Assembly: GCF_008042035.1 (NCBI RefSeq)
Contig: NZ_RDBL01000006.1
Coordinates: 1,332,050-1,396,049 of the forward strand
Source of the DNA: Streptomyces sp. col6
GTDB lineage: Bacteria > Actinomycetota > Actinomycetes > Streptomycetales > Streptomycetaceae
Reading direction: 5' to 3'
DNA: 64,000 nucleotides
The translations under genes were made by a program, and so were the position numbers. Within the stretch, counting starts at the first letter, position 1; every line of letters starts with the position of its first letter. The notes beneath the pieces were generated by a model. The model was not told the origin of the DNA. It was given only the letters and a program-made list of their open reading frames with translations, and did not search any database. Of the stretch, positions 8,541-16,807 are shown one piece after another.

Positions 8541-9158
8541 TCAGGCCTGCGGGGCGGCGGCCTTGATCGCGGAGATGTCGAAGTTCAGCTTCACCTTGTC
8601 GCTGACCATCACGCCGCCGGTCTCCAGCGCCGCGTTCCAGGTCAGGCCCCAGTCGGAGCGCAGGATCTCGGCGCCGCCCTCGAAGCCGACGCGCTCGTTG
8701 CCGTAGACATCGGTCGCGGAGCCGTTGAACTCCAGGTCGATGGCGAGCGGGCGGGTCACGTCCTTGATGGTGAGGTCGCCGGTGACGCGGTACTTGTCAC
8801 CGCCGAGCTGCTCGGCCGAGGTCGAGCGGAACGTCATCAGGGGGAACTTCTCGGCGTCGAAGAAGTCGCCGCTCACCAGGTGGCCGTCGCGGTCCTTGAT
8901 ACCGGTGTCCACGCTGGCGATCTTCACGTCGATCGAGGCCGAGGAGTTGGCCGGGTCGCTGCCGTCCAGCTTCAGGGAACCCTCGTGGTCGGCGAAGGAG
9001 CCGCGGACGTTGGTGACCATGGCGTGCCGCACGGTGAAGCCGATGCTGCTGTGCGCCGGGTCGATCGTGTAGTCACCCGTGAGAGCGGCCAGGGCGGGGT
9101 CGACCTCGGCCGTGGTCACGGCGGTGGCGGCGTCGTTCTTGCGGTTGAACAGAGCCAT
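8541..9158 (-). CDS. YceI-family lipid/isoprenoid-binding protein
   Basis: The 205-residue YceI-domain protein is a lipocalin-like barrel that binds long isoprenoid or lipid chains. Landmarks are YTIDPAHSSIGFTVRHAM at the domain start (about residue 30), VRGSFADHEGSL, SGDFFDAEKFPLMTFRS and LTIKDVTRPLAIDLEF. No signal peptide is evident, so it is likely cytoplasmic, as for many actinobacterial homologues. The start at 9158 is chosen because AGGAGG lies just upstream; the frame is open for 20 more codons. A pair of MarR-operator-like repeats lies 40-90 bp upstream, suggesting repression by an oxidant- or ligand-sensing MarR protein. Confidence 0.92.
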   Translation of the reverse strand: MALFNRKNDAATAVTTAEVDPALAALTGDYTIDPAHSSIGFTVRHAMVTNVRGSFADHEGSLKLDGSDPANSSASIDVKIASVDTGIKDRDGHLVSGDFFDAEKFPLMTFRSTSAEQLGGDKYRVTGDLTIKDVTRPLAIDLEFNGSATDVYGNERVGFEGGAEILRSDWGLTWNAALETGGVMVSDKVKLNFDISAIKAAAPQA

Positions 9159-9196
9159 GGCTCCTCCTCGGGGACGAGGCCGAGTGGACCCGGCCT

Positions 9197-9250
9197 GTTG
9201 TTTAACCTTCAACGACATTCACTGTAGACCCATCTTGTTCAAAGTTCAAC
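9197..9250 (-). promoter_or_regulatory. repeated GTTNAA operator-like region of the YceI gene
   Basis: Two AT-rich blocks stand out from the GC-rich background: GTTTAACCTTCAAC (9200-9213) and TTGTTCAAAGTTCAAC (9235-9250), the latter holding a direct GTTCAA-A-GTTCAA repeat. They lie upstream of the YceI start and resemble MarR-family operators. The regulator is not in view. Confidence 0.5.
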
Positions 9251-9318
9251 ATCTATGGCGAGGACTGTTGCGGTCGCCGTCATCTGTTCACGCGGCCGTT
9301 ACGTCGGGCCCTCTGGCG

Positions 9319-9331
9319 ACGCGCGTAGAAC
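9319..9331 (+). promoter_or_regulatory. ACGCGCGTAGAAC promoter-like element
   Basis: This 13-mer is identical to the one at 3136-3148 and lies 51 bp before the secreted-protein start at 9382. TAGAAC would be a plausible -10. The shared sequence suggests common control of two exported cell-wall proteins. Confidence 0.4.
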
Positions 9332-9381
9332 TGGGGCACCATCTCTCCTGCCCCTTTGTCATGCACAGGAGGAGTCCCCCC

Positions 9382-9921
9382 ATGGAGTTCCGCGCGCCCC
9401 ACGTCTCCCGGATGACGCTGCGCCCCGTCCTGACCGCCCTCGCCCTCGTCCTCGGCGTCCTCTTCGCCCCGGGCTTCGGCCTCGTGAGCGGGACCACCGA
9501 CGCGTACGCCGTCACCAAGCTCACCCACAGCCAGGCGACCTCGCGCTTCAGCTCGTCCGGCATCACCTGGTCGTCCTCGGGCGGCTGCTCCAACCGCAAC
9601 GTCGCCACCTGCACCTCGTTCGACCAGCTCAACCTGCCGACCGCCCAGGGCGCCCAGACCCTCAAGAGCGCCACCGGCTGCGCCCTGAACATCACCGGCG
9701 GCACCGAGACCGGGCACGCCAGCGGCACGTACTCGCACTGGAACGGCTACAAGCTCGACTTCGGCAAGACCACCTGTCTCACCAACTACGTGAAGAGCGC
9801 GTTCACCTACATCGGACTGCGCGGTGACGGCGCGCCCCAGTACAAGTCCGGCTCCGGCAACGTCTACGCCGACGAGGGCAACCACTGGGACGTGACCTAC
9901 TACAACTGCGGCGGCTGCTGA
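9382..9921 (+). CDS. secreted protein, probable M15/VanY-like zinc peptidase domain
   Basis: The 179-residue product has a long N-terminal signal sequence (hydrophobic LTALALVLGVLFAPGFGLV, cleavage near DAYA). The mature part contains four or more cysteines and an H-x6-D spacing (SHWNGYKLDF) followed by EGNHWDVTYY. That arrangement is like the zinc ligands of D-Ala-D-Ala carboxypeptidase-type (M15) proteins and of related Streptomyces secreted proteins. It may trim peptidoglycan stem peptides; this is inference from the His/Asp pattern only. CAGGAGGAG precedes the ATG. It shares a promoter element with the GH25 gene, and a terminator follows. Confidence 0.75.
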   Translation: MEFRAPHVSRMTLRPVLTALALVLGVLFAPGFGLVSGTTDAYAVTKLTHSQATSRFSSSGITWSSSGGCSNRNVATCTSFDQLNLPTAQGAQTLKSATGCALNITGGTETGHASGTYSHWNGYKLDFGKTTCLTNYVKSAFTYIGLRGDGAPQYKSGSGNVYADEGNHWDVTYYNCGGC

Positions 9922-9936
9922 CCGGCCATCGTCGTC

Positions 9937-9970
9937 CGGGTGCCCCCGTCCGCACGGGCGGGGGCACCCG
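9937..9970 (+). terminator. terminator hairpin
   Basis: A perfect 12-bp stem (CGGGTGCCCCCG and its complement) with a 10-nt loop lies 16 bp after the secreted-protein gene and 36 bp before the next start. Confidence 0.7.
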
Positions 9971-10005
9971 AACCCTCCGCGCGCCCCTCCCCACAGGAGC
10001 TGCCC

Positions 10006-11073
10006 ATGCATGCGAACAACCCGAGCCGCCGCGCCCTGCTGCGCACCGGCGCCGGCGCCGCCCTCGCCGCGGCCGGACTCGCCGCCGGCGCCCCGGCCGC
10101 CGGCGCCGCGTCCCTCGTCACCGGCGGCAGGATCCGCAACCTCACCGGCCCGGCGGAGACCGGCCGCTTCGCCGCACCCTGGACGGACCTCGGCATCCCG
10201 GCCCGTTGCCCCGACGGCTCGATGCTCCTCGTCTGCGGCGACACCTTCGACGGCGGCGGGGTCGGCGGACCCGACTGGCGCGCCCCCGTGGGACTGCGTG
10301 CCTCCAACGCCTCCCTAGGCTCCCTCGTCATCGACGGGAGCGTCGGCGGCGCCCATGCCGTCGGGCTCGTCCCCGAGGGCCACGCGGGCGGCACCACGGC
10401 CATCCCGTCCGACGTGTTCACCGTCGGCTCCACGATGTACATGCACCTGATGCGCGGGGTCATCTACCGCACGCACCACTCGGACTTCTGGCGCTCCGAC
10501 GACAACGGCAACACCTGGCAGTACCTCTGCCAGTGGCCCGGCGACCAGTACGGCGGCCAGTTCCAGCAGAAGACGTACGCGGTCGCCGACGACGGGTACT
10601 GCTACGTCCTGTCCACCGCGTTCAACCGGGACATCACCTCGGGGCTGCTGCTCCACCGGGTGCGGCAGGACGCCCTCGGGAACCCCGCCGCCTACCAGCC
10701 CTGGGGATACGCGGGAGGCGTCTGGGCCTGGGGGAACCCGCCGACCACCATCACCGCGGCCCGCCGCTGGGGCGAGATCTGCTTCCGGGCCATGGGCGGC
10801 AAGTACGCCTTCACCTGGCTCAACATGGCTCCGCTCGACATCCGGGCGCAGATCTTCGCGCTGCCCACGTCCAACCTGTTCGCCACCCCGGAACAGACCA
10901 TGATCGTGCCCACCGTGCCCGGTCTGGAGGTGGGCAACGCGGTCGCCAGCCCGTACGGGGGCTTCATCGTCCCGGGATCGACGTTCGCCGACTTCCACAT
11001 CGCCGTCAGCCAGTGGTTCGACAACCAGAACTATCGGGTCATGCAGTACCGCATCAACGGCCTCGCCGCCTGA
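10006..11073 (+). CDS. Tat-exported DUF4185 protein (beta-propeller-like)
   Basis: The 355-residue protein starts with a Tat signal (SRRALLRTGAGAAL) and an Ala-rich h-region ending near GAA. The mature part matches the DUF4185 pattern: an early DLGIPARCPDGSMLLVCGDTF strand, a THHSDFWRSDDNGNTW segment, and the C-terminal PYGGFIVPGSTFADFHIAVSQW. These proteins are thought to form five-bladed propellers related to glycosidases; activity is not established. An ACAGGAG ribosome site precedes the ATG. It is transcribed in line with the upstream secreted protein but separated from it by a hairpin. Confidence 0.82.
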   Translation: MHANNPSRRALLRTGAGAALAAAGLAAGAPAAGAASLVTGGRIRNLTGPAETGRFAAPWTDLGIPARCPDGSMLLVCGDTFDGGGVGGPDWRAPVGLRASNASLGSLVIDGSVGGAHAVGLVPEGHAGGTTAIPSDVFTVGSTMYMHLMRGVIYRTHHSDFWRSDDNGNTWQYLCQWPGDQYGGQFQQKTYAVADDGYCYVLSTAFNRDITSGLLLHRVRQDALGNPAAYQPWGYAGGVWAWGNPPTTITAARRWGEICFRAMGGKYAFTWLNMAPLDIRAQIFALPTSNLFATPEQTMIVPTVPGLEVGNAVASPYGGFIVPGSTFADFHIAVSQWFDNQNYRVMQYRINGLAA

Positions 11074-11082
11074 ACGCCGAGA

Positions 11083-11113
11083 AGGCGCCCCACCCGGGAA
11101 GGGCGGGGCGCCT
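11083..11113. terminator. bidirectional terminator hairpin
   Basis: AGGCGCCCC and its exact complement GGGGCGCCT enclose a shorter CCC/GGG pairing. The hairpin lies between convergent genes ending at 11073 (+) and 11134 (-). Confidence 0.7.
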
Positions 11114-11133
11114 CTCCGTGCGGGACGGGGGTT

Positions 11134-11889
11134 TCAGACCACCGCGTCCAGAGCCCGGCACGCCCGCGCCACGACCTCGGGGTCGGTGACGAAGTGGGTG
11201 TCCTGCTCGGCCGACGTACCGCCCGCGCCGAGCGGAACCCAGGCGCTGCCCGCCCGGCGCGGCGCGCGGGTCTTGGCGGAGAGGTGGACGGAGGCGACAC
11301 CGGCCGAGGCCAGCGCCGGGATGTCGGCGAGGCGTACACCGCCGCCGGCCATCACCTCCACCTCCGGGGCGGCCTCGGCCATCGCGGCGATCGTCGCCAG
11401 CCCTTCGGCCGCAGCGGGGGCGCCGCCCGACGTGAGGACCCGGGTCAGGCCGAGGGAGGGCAGCAGCGCGGCGGTGGCCACCGGGTCCGCGGACTGGTCG
11501 ACGGCCCGGTGCAGGGTCACCTCCATCGGGCGGCCCGAGGCGCGGGCCGCGTCGGCGAGCCGGGCGACCGCTTCGGTGTCCAGGGCGCCGTCGGCGGTGA
11601 GCGCGCCGATGACCACCCCGGAGGCGCCGGAGGCGATGACCGACCGGACCTCGGCGGCCATGAGGGCGACCTCCTCCGCGTCGTGGACGAAGTCGCCGGG
11701 CCGGCACCGGACCAGCACCTGAACCGGCAGCCCTTCCGCGGCGACCGCCTCGACCAGGGCGGCCGACGGGGTCAGACCGCCCAGCTCCAGCGCGGTGCAC
11801 AGCTCGACCCGGTCGGCGCCGTTCTCGCGGGCGGCGCGGGCGCCGGCCGGTGAGGTGACGGCGATCTCCAAGGCGGGACGGGGGCTCAT
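11134..11889 (-). CDS. cutC: CutC-family protein
   Basis: The 251-residue TIM-barrel protein has clear CutC landmarks: LEIAVTSPAGARAARENGADRVELC at the N-terminus, GGLTPS, VQVLVRCRPGDF, VTLHRAVDQ and RVLTSGG. CutC was named for copper homeostasis, but that role is disputed and the actual reaction is unknown. Here the gene overlaps the M81 peptidase gene by 4 bp (ATGA), so the two are translationally coupled. They sit in a ROK-regulated catabolic locus, which argues for a metabolic rather than metal-related role. Confidence 0.9.
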   Translation of the reverse strand: MSPRPALEIAVTSPAGARAARENGADRVELCTALELGGLTPSAALVEAVAAEGLPVQVLVRCRPGDFVHDAEEVALMAAEVRSVIASGASGVVIGALTADGALDTEAVARLADAARASGRPMEVTLHRAVDQSADPVATAALLPSLGLTRVLTSGGAPAAAEGLATIAAMAEAAPEVEVMAGGGVRLADIPALASAGVASVHLSAKTRAPRRAGSAWVPLGAGGTSAEQDTHFVTDPEVVARACRALDAVV

Positions 11890-13409
11890 TCGTCGTCCCC
11901 GGTCAGCGGCTGGTCGGAGGCGGGGATGATGCGGGCCGACAGGTCCGGGTCGGCCATCTCGCGGTCGAAGGGGAACATCGGGCGGCGGATGCGGTGGTGG
12001 CCCAGGCGCACCAGGTCCTGGTCCACACCGCCGGGGGTGAGCGCCATCTTCCAGCCCACCGACATGTCGAAGAGCTCCGGCTCCAGGTAGCCGATCTTCA
12101 CGATCACGATGTCGGCGCCGCGCGGGTCGAGGCCGAGGTCGGTGAAGTCGTGCTCGTGGTGGTACGGCTTGCGCAGTTCCGTGAGGATCGCGTACACGCT
12201 GCCCACCCGGATCACGACCTCGGTCCGCGCGTCGCGGTCGCCGTGCCGGACCGAGTGCACCGTGCCGGTCAGGGTGACCGGGCCGGCATGCCGGTCGTCC
12301 ACCTCGGCCCCGGCGGTGACGGTGACGGTGGCGCCCACACCGGCGGCGGCGGCCGTCGCGACGGCCGCCGGTCCCGGCACCGAGGCGTAGATGACGGCCG
12401 GGCCGTCGTCCTTCTGGAACTCCGGGCGGGCCAGCAGCCGGGTCAGGCCCCAGGTCATGTCGCCGGAGCCGCCCGCGGTCGGGTTGTCCCCGGTGTCGCT
12501 GATGAAGTAAGGGCGCTGGTCGGAGCCCAGGGCCTCGTCCAGGATGCCGTCGAAGGTGCCGGTCGGGGCGACGAACTCGAAGTCGTCGCGGGCCTTCCAG
12601 AAGCCCTCGGCCAGGCGCTCGGCCCCGGCCGCCACGGCGTCCCGGTCGGTGCCGGTGACCACCACGGCGGCGCGGTTGCGGGGCTCGTCGGCCCAGGCGT
12701 AGCCGACCCAGATGGCGGCGTCGGTCACGCCGTCCACGGCCTCGACGTCGGCCACCGCCGCGTACACGCTCTTCGCCGGTTCGATCCTGGTGGAGGTCTG
12801 CTCGCCGGCCAGCAGCACGGGGACCGGCACCCACGCCTTGACCGGGCGGGGCGCGCCGGAGACCAGCAGGTCGACCAGGTTGCGGGCGGCCCTCTCCTTG
12901 GTCTCCATGTGGTCCTCGTGCGGGGCCAGCCGGTAACAGGTGATCAGGTCGCTGCCGTGGACGAGTTCGCGGGAGACGTTGCCGTGCAGGTCCATCGAGG
13001 TGGAGATGATCACGTCCGGGCCGACGGTGGCGCGGATGCGGTCCAGCAGGACGGCCTCCGCGTCGTCGACGCCCTCGACGGTCATCGCGCCGTGGATGTC
13101 GTACCAGAGGCCGTCCGGGCGGGGCAGCGCGGCGAGCCGTTCGATCAGTTCGTCGGTCAGCTCCTGCCAGGCCGCGGCGGTGACGGTGCCGCCCGGCAGT
13201 GACTTGCCGACCAGGGCACCGTGCCAGTCGGCCGCCTCGCGCAGTTCCTCACCGGGGGCCAGGAAGGGGTAGCGGTCCAGCACCTCGGCGCCGCGCGAAG
13301 GGTGGAAGGCGGCGGCCCCGGTCCGGGCGGGGGAGAAGGTGGAGGACTCGATACCGAGCCCTGCGACGGCGATGACCGGGCGGGATGCGGCGGTGCGGGA
13401 TTGCGACAT
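11886..13409 (-). CDS. M81-family (MlrC-like) metallopeptidase
   Basis: The 507-residue protein is of the MlrC/M81 family, first described for the enzyme that opens linearised microcystin. Signatures are GIESSTFSP near the N-terminus, WYDIHGAM, STSMDLHGNVS, CYRLAPHEDHMET, and the C-terminal YFISDTGDNPTAGGSGD and KIGYLEPELFDM segments. Family members commonly neighbour oligopeptide transporters, as here: a Dpp-type ABC system is transcribed divergently 1.5 kb away. It probably hydrolyses an imported small peptide or amide. It lies 22 bp after the ROK regulator gene in the same operon. Confidence 0.9.
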   Translation of the reverse strand: MSQSRTAASRPVIAVAGLGIESSTFSPARTGAAAFHPSRGAEVLDRYPFLAPGEELREAADWHGALVGKSLPGGTVTAAAWQELTDELIERLAALPRPDGLWYDIHGAMTVEGVDDAEAVLLDRIRATVGPDVIISTSMDLHGNVSRELVHGSDLITCYRLAPHEDHMETKERAARNLVDLLVSGAPRPVKAWVPVPVLLAGEQTSTRIEPAKSVYAAVADVEAVDGVTDAAIWVGYAWADEPRNRAAVVVTGTDRDAVAAGAERLAEGFWKARDDFEFVAPTGTFDGILDEALGSDQRPYFISDTGDNPTAGGSGDMTWGLTRLLARPEFQKDDGPAVIYASVPGPAAVATAAAAGVGATVTVTAGAEVDDRHAGPVTLTGTVHSVRHGDRDARTEVVIRVGSVYAILTELRKPYHHEHDFTDLGLDPRGADIVIVKIGYLEPELFDMSVGWKMALTPGGVDQDLVRLGHHRIRRPMFPFDREMADPDLSARIIPASDQPLTGDDE

Positions 13410-13431
13410 GGCTCCTCGTAGGGGTCGGGCG

Positions 13432-14652
13432 TCAGGGGTGACGGGGGGCGAGCGTGCCGGGCCGGTCGGTTCCGCCCACCTCGTGCAGCGCGTGGGCCAG
13501 GGCGTGCTGGAGGGCGAACTGGCCGGCGCCGACCAGTCCGGCGTCGGCGCCGAGCCTGGTCCGCTCGATGGTGAGGTGCTCGGTGACGAGCGGATGGCAG
13601 CTCTCGTAGAGCCGGCTGCGCACAGCGGCGACGAACTGTTCCAGGGTGGAGAGGATGCCGCCCAGGTAGACGGCGTCCGGGTTGAAGAAGTTGACGTTGG
13701 CGGCGAGCACCTGGCCCAGGTAGTCGCCGGCCCTGCGGACCGTGCGGGTGGCCAGGGGGTCGCCGTCCAGGGCGAGCCGGGCCACGTCCTCGGTGCTGTT
13801 CACGTCGGCCCCGCGCTCGCGCAGGATGCGTACCAGCGCGGCACCCGACGCCACGGTCTCCAGGCAGCCGGTGTTCCCGCAGGAGCAGGGGATGCCGGCA
13901 CCGGCGTCGATCCGGATGTGCGTGATGTCCCCGGCGGCGCCCTGGGCGCCCCGGTACAGGCGCCCCTCGACGATCACGCCAGCGCCGATCGCGGAACCGA
14001 TCTTGACCATGATGGTCTGAGCGTTCGCGTCGGGCCGGACGGTGTGCTCGCCGACCGCCATGCAGTTGGCGTCGTTGTCCACGGCTGCCGGGACGCCGAA
14101 GCGCTCCTGGAGCCAGTCGGCGACCGGGAAGCGGTTCCAGCCCGGCATCCGCGAGGGCCGGACGACCGACCCCGACACGGTGTCCACCGGGCCGGGCAGT
14201 GAGAGCCCGACTCCGCGCAGGCGGCCGGTTTCACGTCGGCCGGCCAGGGTCTCCAGGGCCTCGGCCAGCCGGGGCAGGGCCGCCTCCGGTCCGTCGGAGA
14301 TCAGGAACGGGACCGTCGAGACGTCGGTCAGGCCGCCGCCCGGAAGGACCACGCCGATCCTGGCGTGCCGGCCTCCGAGGTCGGCGGCGACGGCGAAGTC
14401 GTCACGGCTTCCGACCCTCAGCGCCTTGCGGGGGCGTCCGCCCGTGGAGGCCTGAATGCCTTCCTCGGCGACCAGACCGCGATCCACCAGGTGCCCCACG
14501 GCGAGGGAGATGGTGGACGCGGCGGCCCCGAGACGCTCCGCGAGTTCGGCGCGTGACGTGGCCTGGCCCGAAGCGATGAGTTCCAGAACACGCACGGCGA
14601 GGGACGGGGTCCCTTTGGTGGCCTTGCGGTCCCACGCACTTATTCCAGTCAT
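13432..14652 (-). CDS. ROK-family transcriptional regulator
   Basis: The 406-residue ROK repressor has an N-terminal winged helix (SRAELAERLGAAASTISLAVGHLVDRGLV, about residues 33-61). A sugar-kinase-like body follows: VDNDANCMAVGEH, and a zinc motif CSCGNTGCLE. The ligand is probably a sugar or phosphosugar. The ATG at 14652 has GGAAG about 12 bp upstream; an in-frame TTG two codons earlier is unlikely. It heads an operon with M81 and cutC and is divergent from the ABC transporter. A perfect AGTAAC-N6-GTTACT palindrome lies in the shared intergenic region, and a half site (AGTTACTT) lies by its own start, consistent with local autoregulation. Confidence 0.9.
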   Translation of the reverse strand: MTGISAWDRKATKGTPSLAVRVLELIASGQATSRAELAERLGAAASTISLAVGHLVDRGLVAEEGIQASTGGRPRKALRVGSRDDFAVAADLGGRHARIGVVLPGGGLTDVSTVPFLISDGPEAALPRLAEALETLAGRRETGRLRGVGLSLPGPVDTVSGSVVRPSRMPGWNRFPVADWLQERFGVPAAVDNDANCMAVGEHTVRPDANAQTIMVKIGSAIGAGVIVEGRLYRGAQGAAGDITHIRIDAGAGIPCSCGNTGCLETVASGAALVRILRERGADVNSTEDVARLALDGDPLATRTVRRAGDYLGQVLAANVNFFNPDAVYLGGILSTLEQFVAAVRSRLYESCHPLVTEHLTIERTRLGADAGLVGAGQFALQHALAHALHEVGGTDRPGTLAPRHP

Positions 14653-14822
14653 GTACAAAGTTACTTCCGCAACGGGGTAGGTGGCGCAGACGATACGCCC
14701 GCACTTCGCACAGGGGAACAGTCGGATGAAGGAAGTAGGTCACCCTGGAATGCCGCTGAATAGGCACAAAACACCCCAAGGGGTCGGGTGAAATGGGGCA
14801 AGGGGACTTTCGTCGAATGTGC

Positions 14823-14840
14823 AGTAACTTACTTGTTACT
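14823..14840. promoter_or_regulatory. palindromic operator, probably for the ROK regulator
   Basis: AGTAAC-TTACTT-GTTACT is a perfect inverted repeat with a 6-bp spacer, AT-rich against its background, 100 bp before the ABC substrate-binding gene. AGTTACTT recurs at 14658-14665 next to the ROK gene start. The rest of the 287-bp divergent region shows no further clear signal. Confidence 0.65.
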
Positions 14841-14939
14841 AATTCTTGTTTGTTTCTTCGATGGCTGCGGCGTTAGCTGTCGTGAACGCAGCGCCGACCT
14901 TCCCGAGCGGCTGCGGGCCCTATCGAACCGAGGAGTGTC

Positions 14940-16757
14940 ATGATCCTTACCCGTACGGTGCGCAGCCGCCGTTGGGCCCTCGCCGCAGGCGCCGCCACCA
15001 CCGCGGCCGTACTGCTGTCCGGGTGTTCCGGCGGGGGCACGACCTCCTCCGGCTCCGCCTCGTCGGACAGCATCAACTACGCGCTGCCGGCGAACTTCAC
15101 CCCGAACTGGATCCTCCCGGTCGGCACCGCCGCCCACCTGAACACCAACAACTCCTCGATATCCCAGTCCCTCTGGGAGCCGCTGATCGCGTACGACGGC
15201 TCCACCGGCAAGGTGGGCTGGAACAAGGGCAACTCGCTCGCGACCGCCGCCGACTTCGCCGAGGACAGCAAGAGCGTCACGATCACCCTCGGCGACCGGC
15301 ACTGGAGCGACGGCGAGAAGATCACCTCGCGCGACGTGCAGTTCTGGTTCAACCTGGTCAAGGCCAACAAGAAGGACTGGGCCAGCTACAGCCCGGGTAA
15401 GGCGCCGGACAACTGGACCGCGCTGAAGATCGTGGACGACACGCACTTCACGATCACCTTCGACAAGGCCTACAACACGCAGTGGATGCTCGCCAACGAG
15501 CTGAGCATGATCCGCCCGATGCCGCAGCACGTCTGGGACAAGACCGGCGACGCGGGCAAGGTGTCGGACCTCGACCTCACCCCGGCGGGCGCCAGGAAGG
15601 TGTGGACGTACCTCAACACGGCCGCCAAGAAGATCTCCGGTTACGCCACCGACCCGCTCTGGAAGACGGTCAGCGGCCCGTACACCATCAAGTCCTTCTC
15701 CACCGCGGGCAAGGTGCAGCTGCTGGCCAATGCCAAGTACGACGGCGGCGGCAAGGCCAACATCAAGACCGTGAACCTGCTCCCGTTCACCACCACGGAC
15801 GCCGAGGAGAACGCGCTGCGGGCCGGAACGGTCGACTACGGCTACATCAACGCCACCAACCTCAGCCAGGAAGCGTCCTTCACCGCCAAGGGCTACACCC
15901 TCAAGCCGTGGGCCGGCTGGGCGATCACGTACATGCCGTACAACTTCAACAACCCCACCATGGGCCCCGTCTTCAAGCAGCTCTACGCCCGCCAGGCGAT
16001 CCAGATGTCGGTGGACCAGGCGACCCTGTCCAAGGTCATCTTCAACGGGACCGCCGTCTCCACCTACGGGCCCGTCCCGCAGGGCCAGACCTCCTCCTTC
16101 GTCTCCGAGGCGCAGAAGAACAACCCGTACCCCTTCTCCACCGTCAAGGCGCGCAAGCTCCTCACCGACCACGGCTGGACCGAGCAGAACGGCACGATGG
16201 TCTGCACCGACGCCGGCAGCGGCGACGACCAGTGCGGCGCCGGGGTCGACAAGGGCACGAAGTTCAAGATGCAGGTGCTGTCGCAGTCCGGCTCGACCGT
16301 CACCGACAACCTGATGAGCGCGCTCCAGTCCTCCTTCGCCAAGTCCGGCATCGGCTTCGGCATCAAGACCGCACCGGTCAACTCCGTCCTCTCGCAGGCC
16401 GGCCAGTGCGAGGCCGGGGACTCCGGCTGCAAGTGGCAGCTGTCCTTCTTCGGCAGCGCCGGCAGCTGGTACTTCCCCGCCTACCCGAGCGGTGACTCGC
16501 TCTTCGCGACCGGCGGAGGCTCCAACTTCGGCAGCTACTCCAACTCCGACGTGGACAAGCTGGTCGAGAAGACCACCACCGACTCCTCCGACGCCGCCAT
16601 GCAGAAGTACAGCGAGGCCCTGGCCAAGGACCTCCCGGTGATCTGGCTGCCGGAGCCCGACTACCAGGTCTCCGTCGTCAGGAGCGGCCTCGGCGGCTTC
16701 GCCCAGGACTCGCTCGCCAACTTCCACCCGGCCATGTGGAAGTGGACCAAGAAGTGA
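14940..16757 (+). CDS. ABC transporter substrate-binding lipoprotein (family 5, DppA/OppA type)
   Basis: The 605-residue extracytoplasmic solute-binding protein of family 5 (peptide/nickel/oligosaccharide) has a lipoprotein signal with lipobox LSGC at residues 26-29, followed by a Gly/Ser linker. The body shows the family pattern: SISQSLWEPLIAYD, a HWSDGEKITSRDVQFWFN segment and a late PVIWLPEPDYQVSV. GAGGAGTGTC precedes the ATG. It is the first gene of a five-gene operon (binding protein, two permeases, double ATPase, ROK kinase). With a sugar kinase and peptidase in the locus, the cargo may be a glycosylated peptide, muropeptide or disaccharide; this is inference. Confidence 0.92.
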   Translation: MILTRTVRSRRWALAAGAATTAAVLLSGCSGGGTTSSGSASSDSINYALPANFTPNWILPVGTAAHLNTNNSSISQSLWEPLIAYDGSTGKVGWNKGNSLATAADFAEDSKSVTITLGDRHWSDGEKITSRDVQFWFNLVKANKKDWASYSPGKAPDNWTALKIVDDTHFTITFDKAYNTQWMLANELSMIRPMPQHVWDKTGDAGKVSDLDLTPAGARKVWTYLNTAAKKISGYATDPLWKTVSGPYTIKSFSTAGKVQLLANAKYDGGGKANIKTVNLLPFTTTDAEENALRAGTVDYGYINATNLSQEASFTAKGYTLKPWAGWAITYMPYNFNNPTMGPVFKQLYARQAIQMSVDQATLSKVIFNGTAVSTYGPVPQGQTSSFVSEAQKNNPYPFSTVKARKLLTDHGWTEQNGTMVCTDAGSGDDQCGAGVDKGTKFKMQVLSQSGSTVTDNLMSALQSSFAKSGIGFGIKTAPVNSVLSQAGQCEAGDSGCKWQLSFFGSAGSWYFPAYPSGDSLFATGGGSNFGSYSNSDVDKLVEKTTTDSSDAAMQKYSEALAKDLPVIWLPEPDYQVSVVRSGLGGFAQDSLANFHPAMWKWTKK

Positions 16758-16807
16758 GCCGGGTCGCCGACCACGCGCACCACTGAGCCGAAGCGACCGG
16801 AAAACAC

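Noticed and set aside
14829..16727. Minus-strand frame of 632 codons opposite the ABC binding protein
   Set aside because: No motif. The plus-strand gene has a lipobox and family 5 pattern with a good ribosome site.
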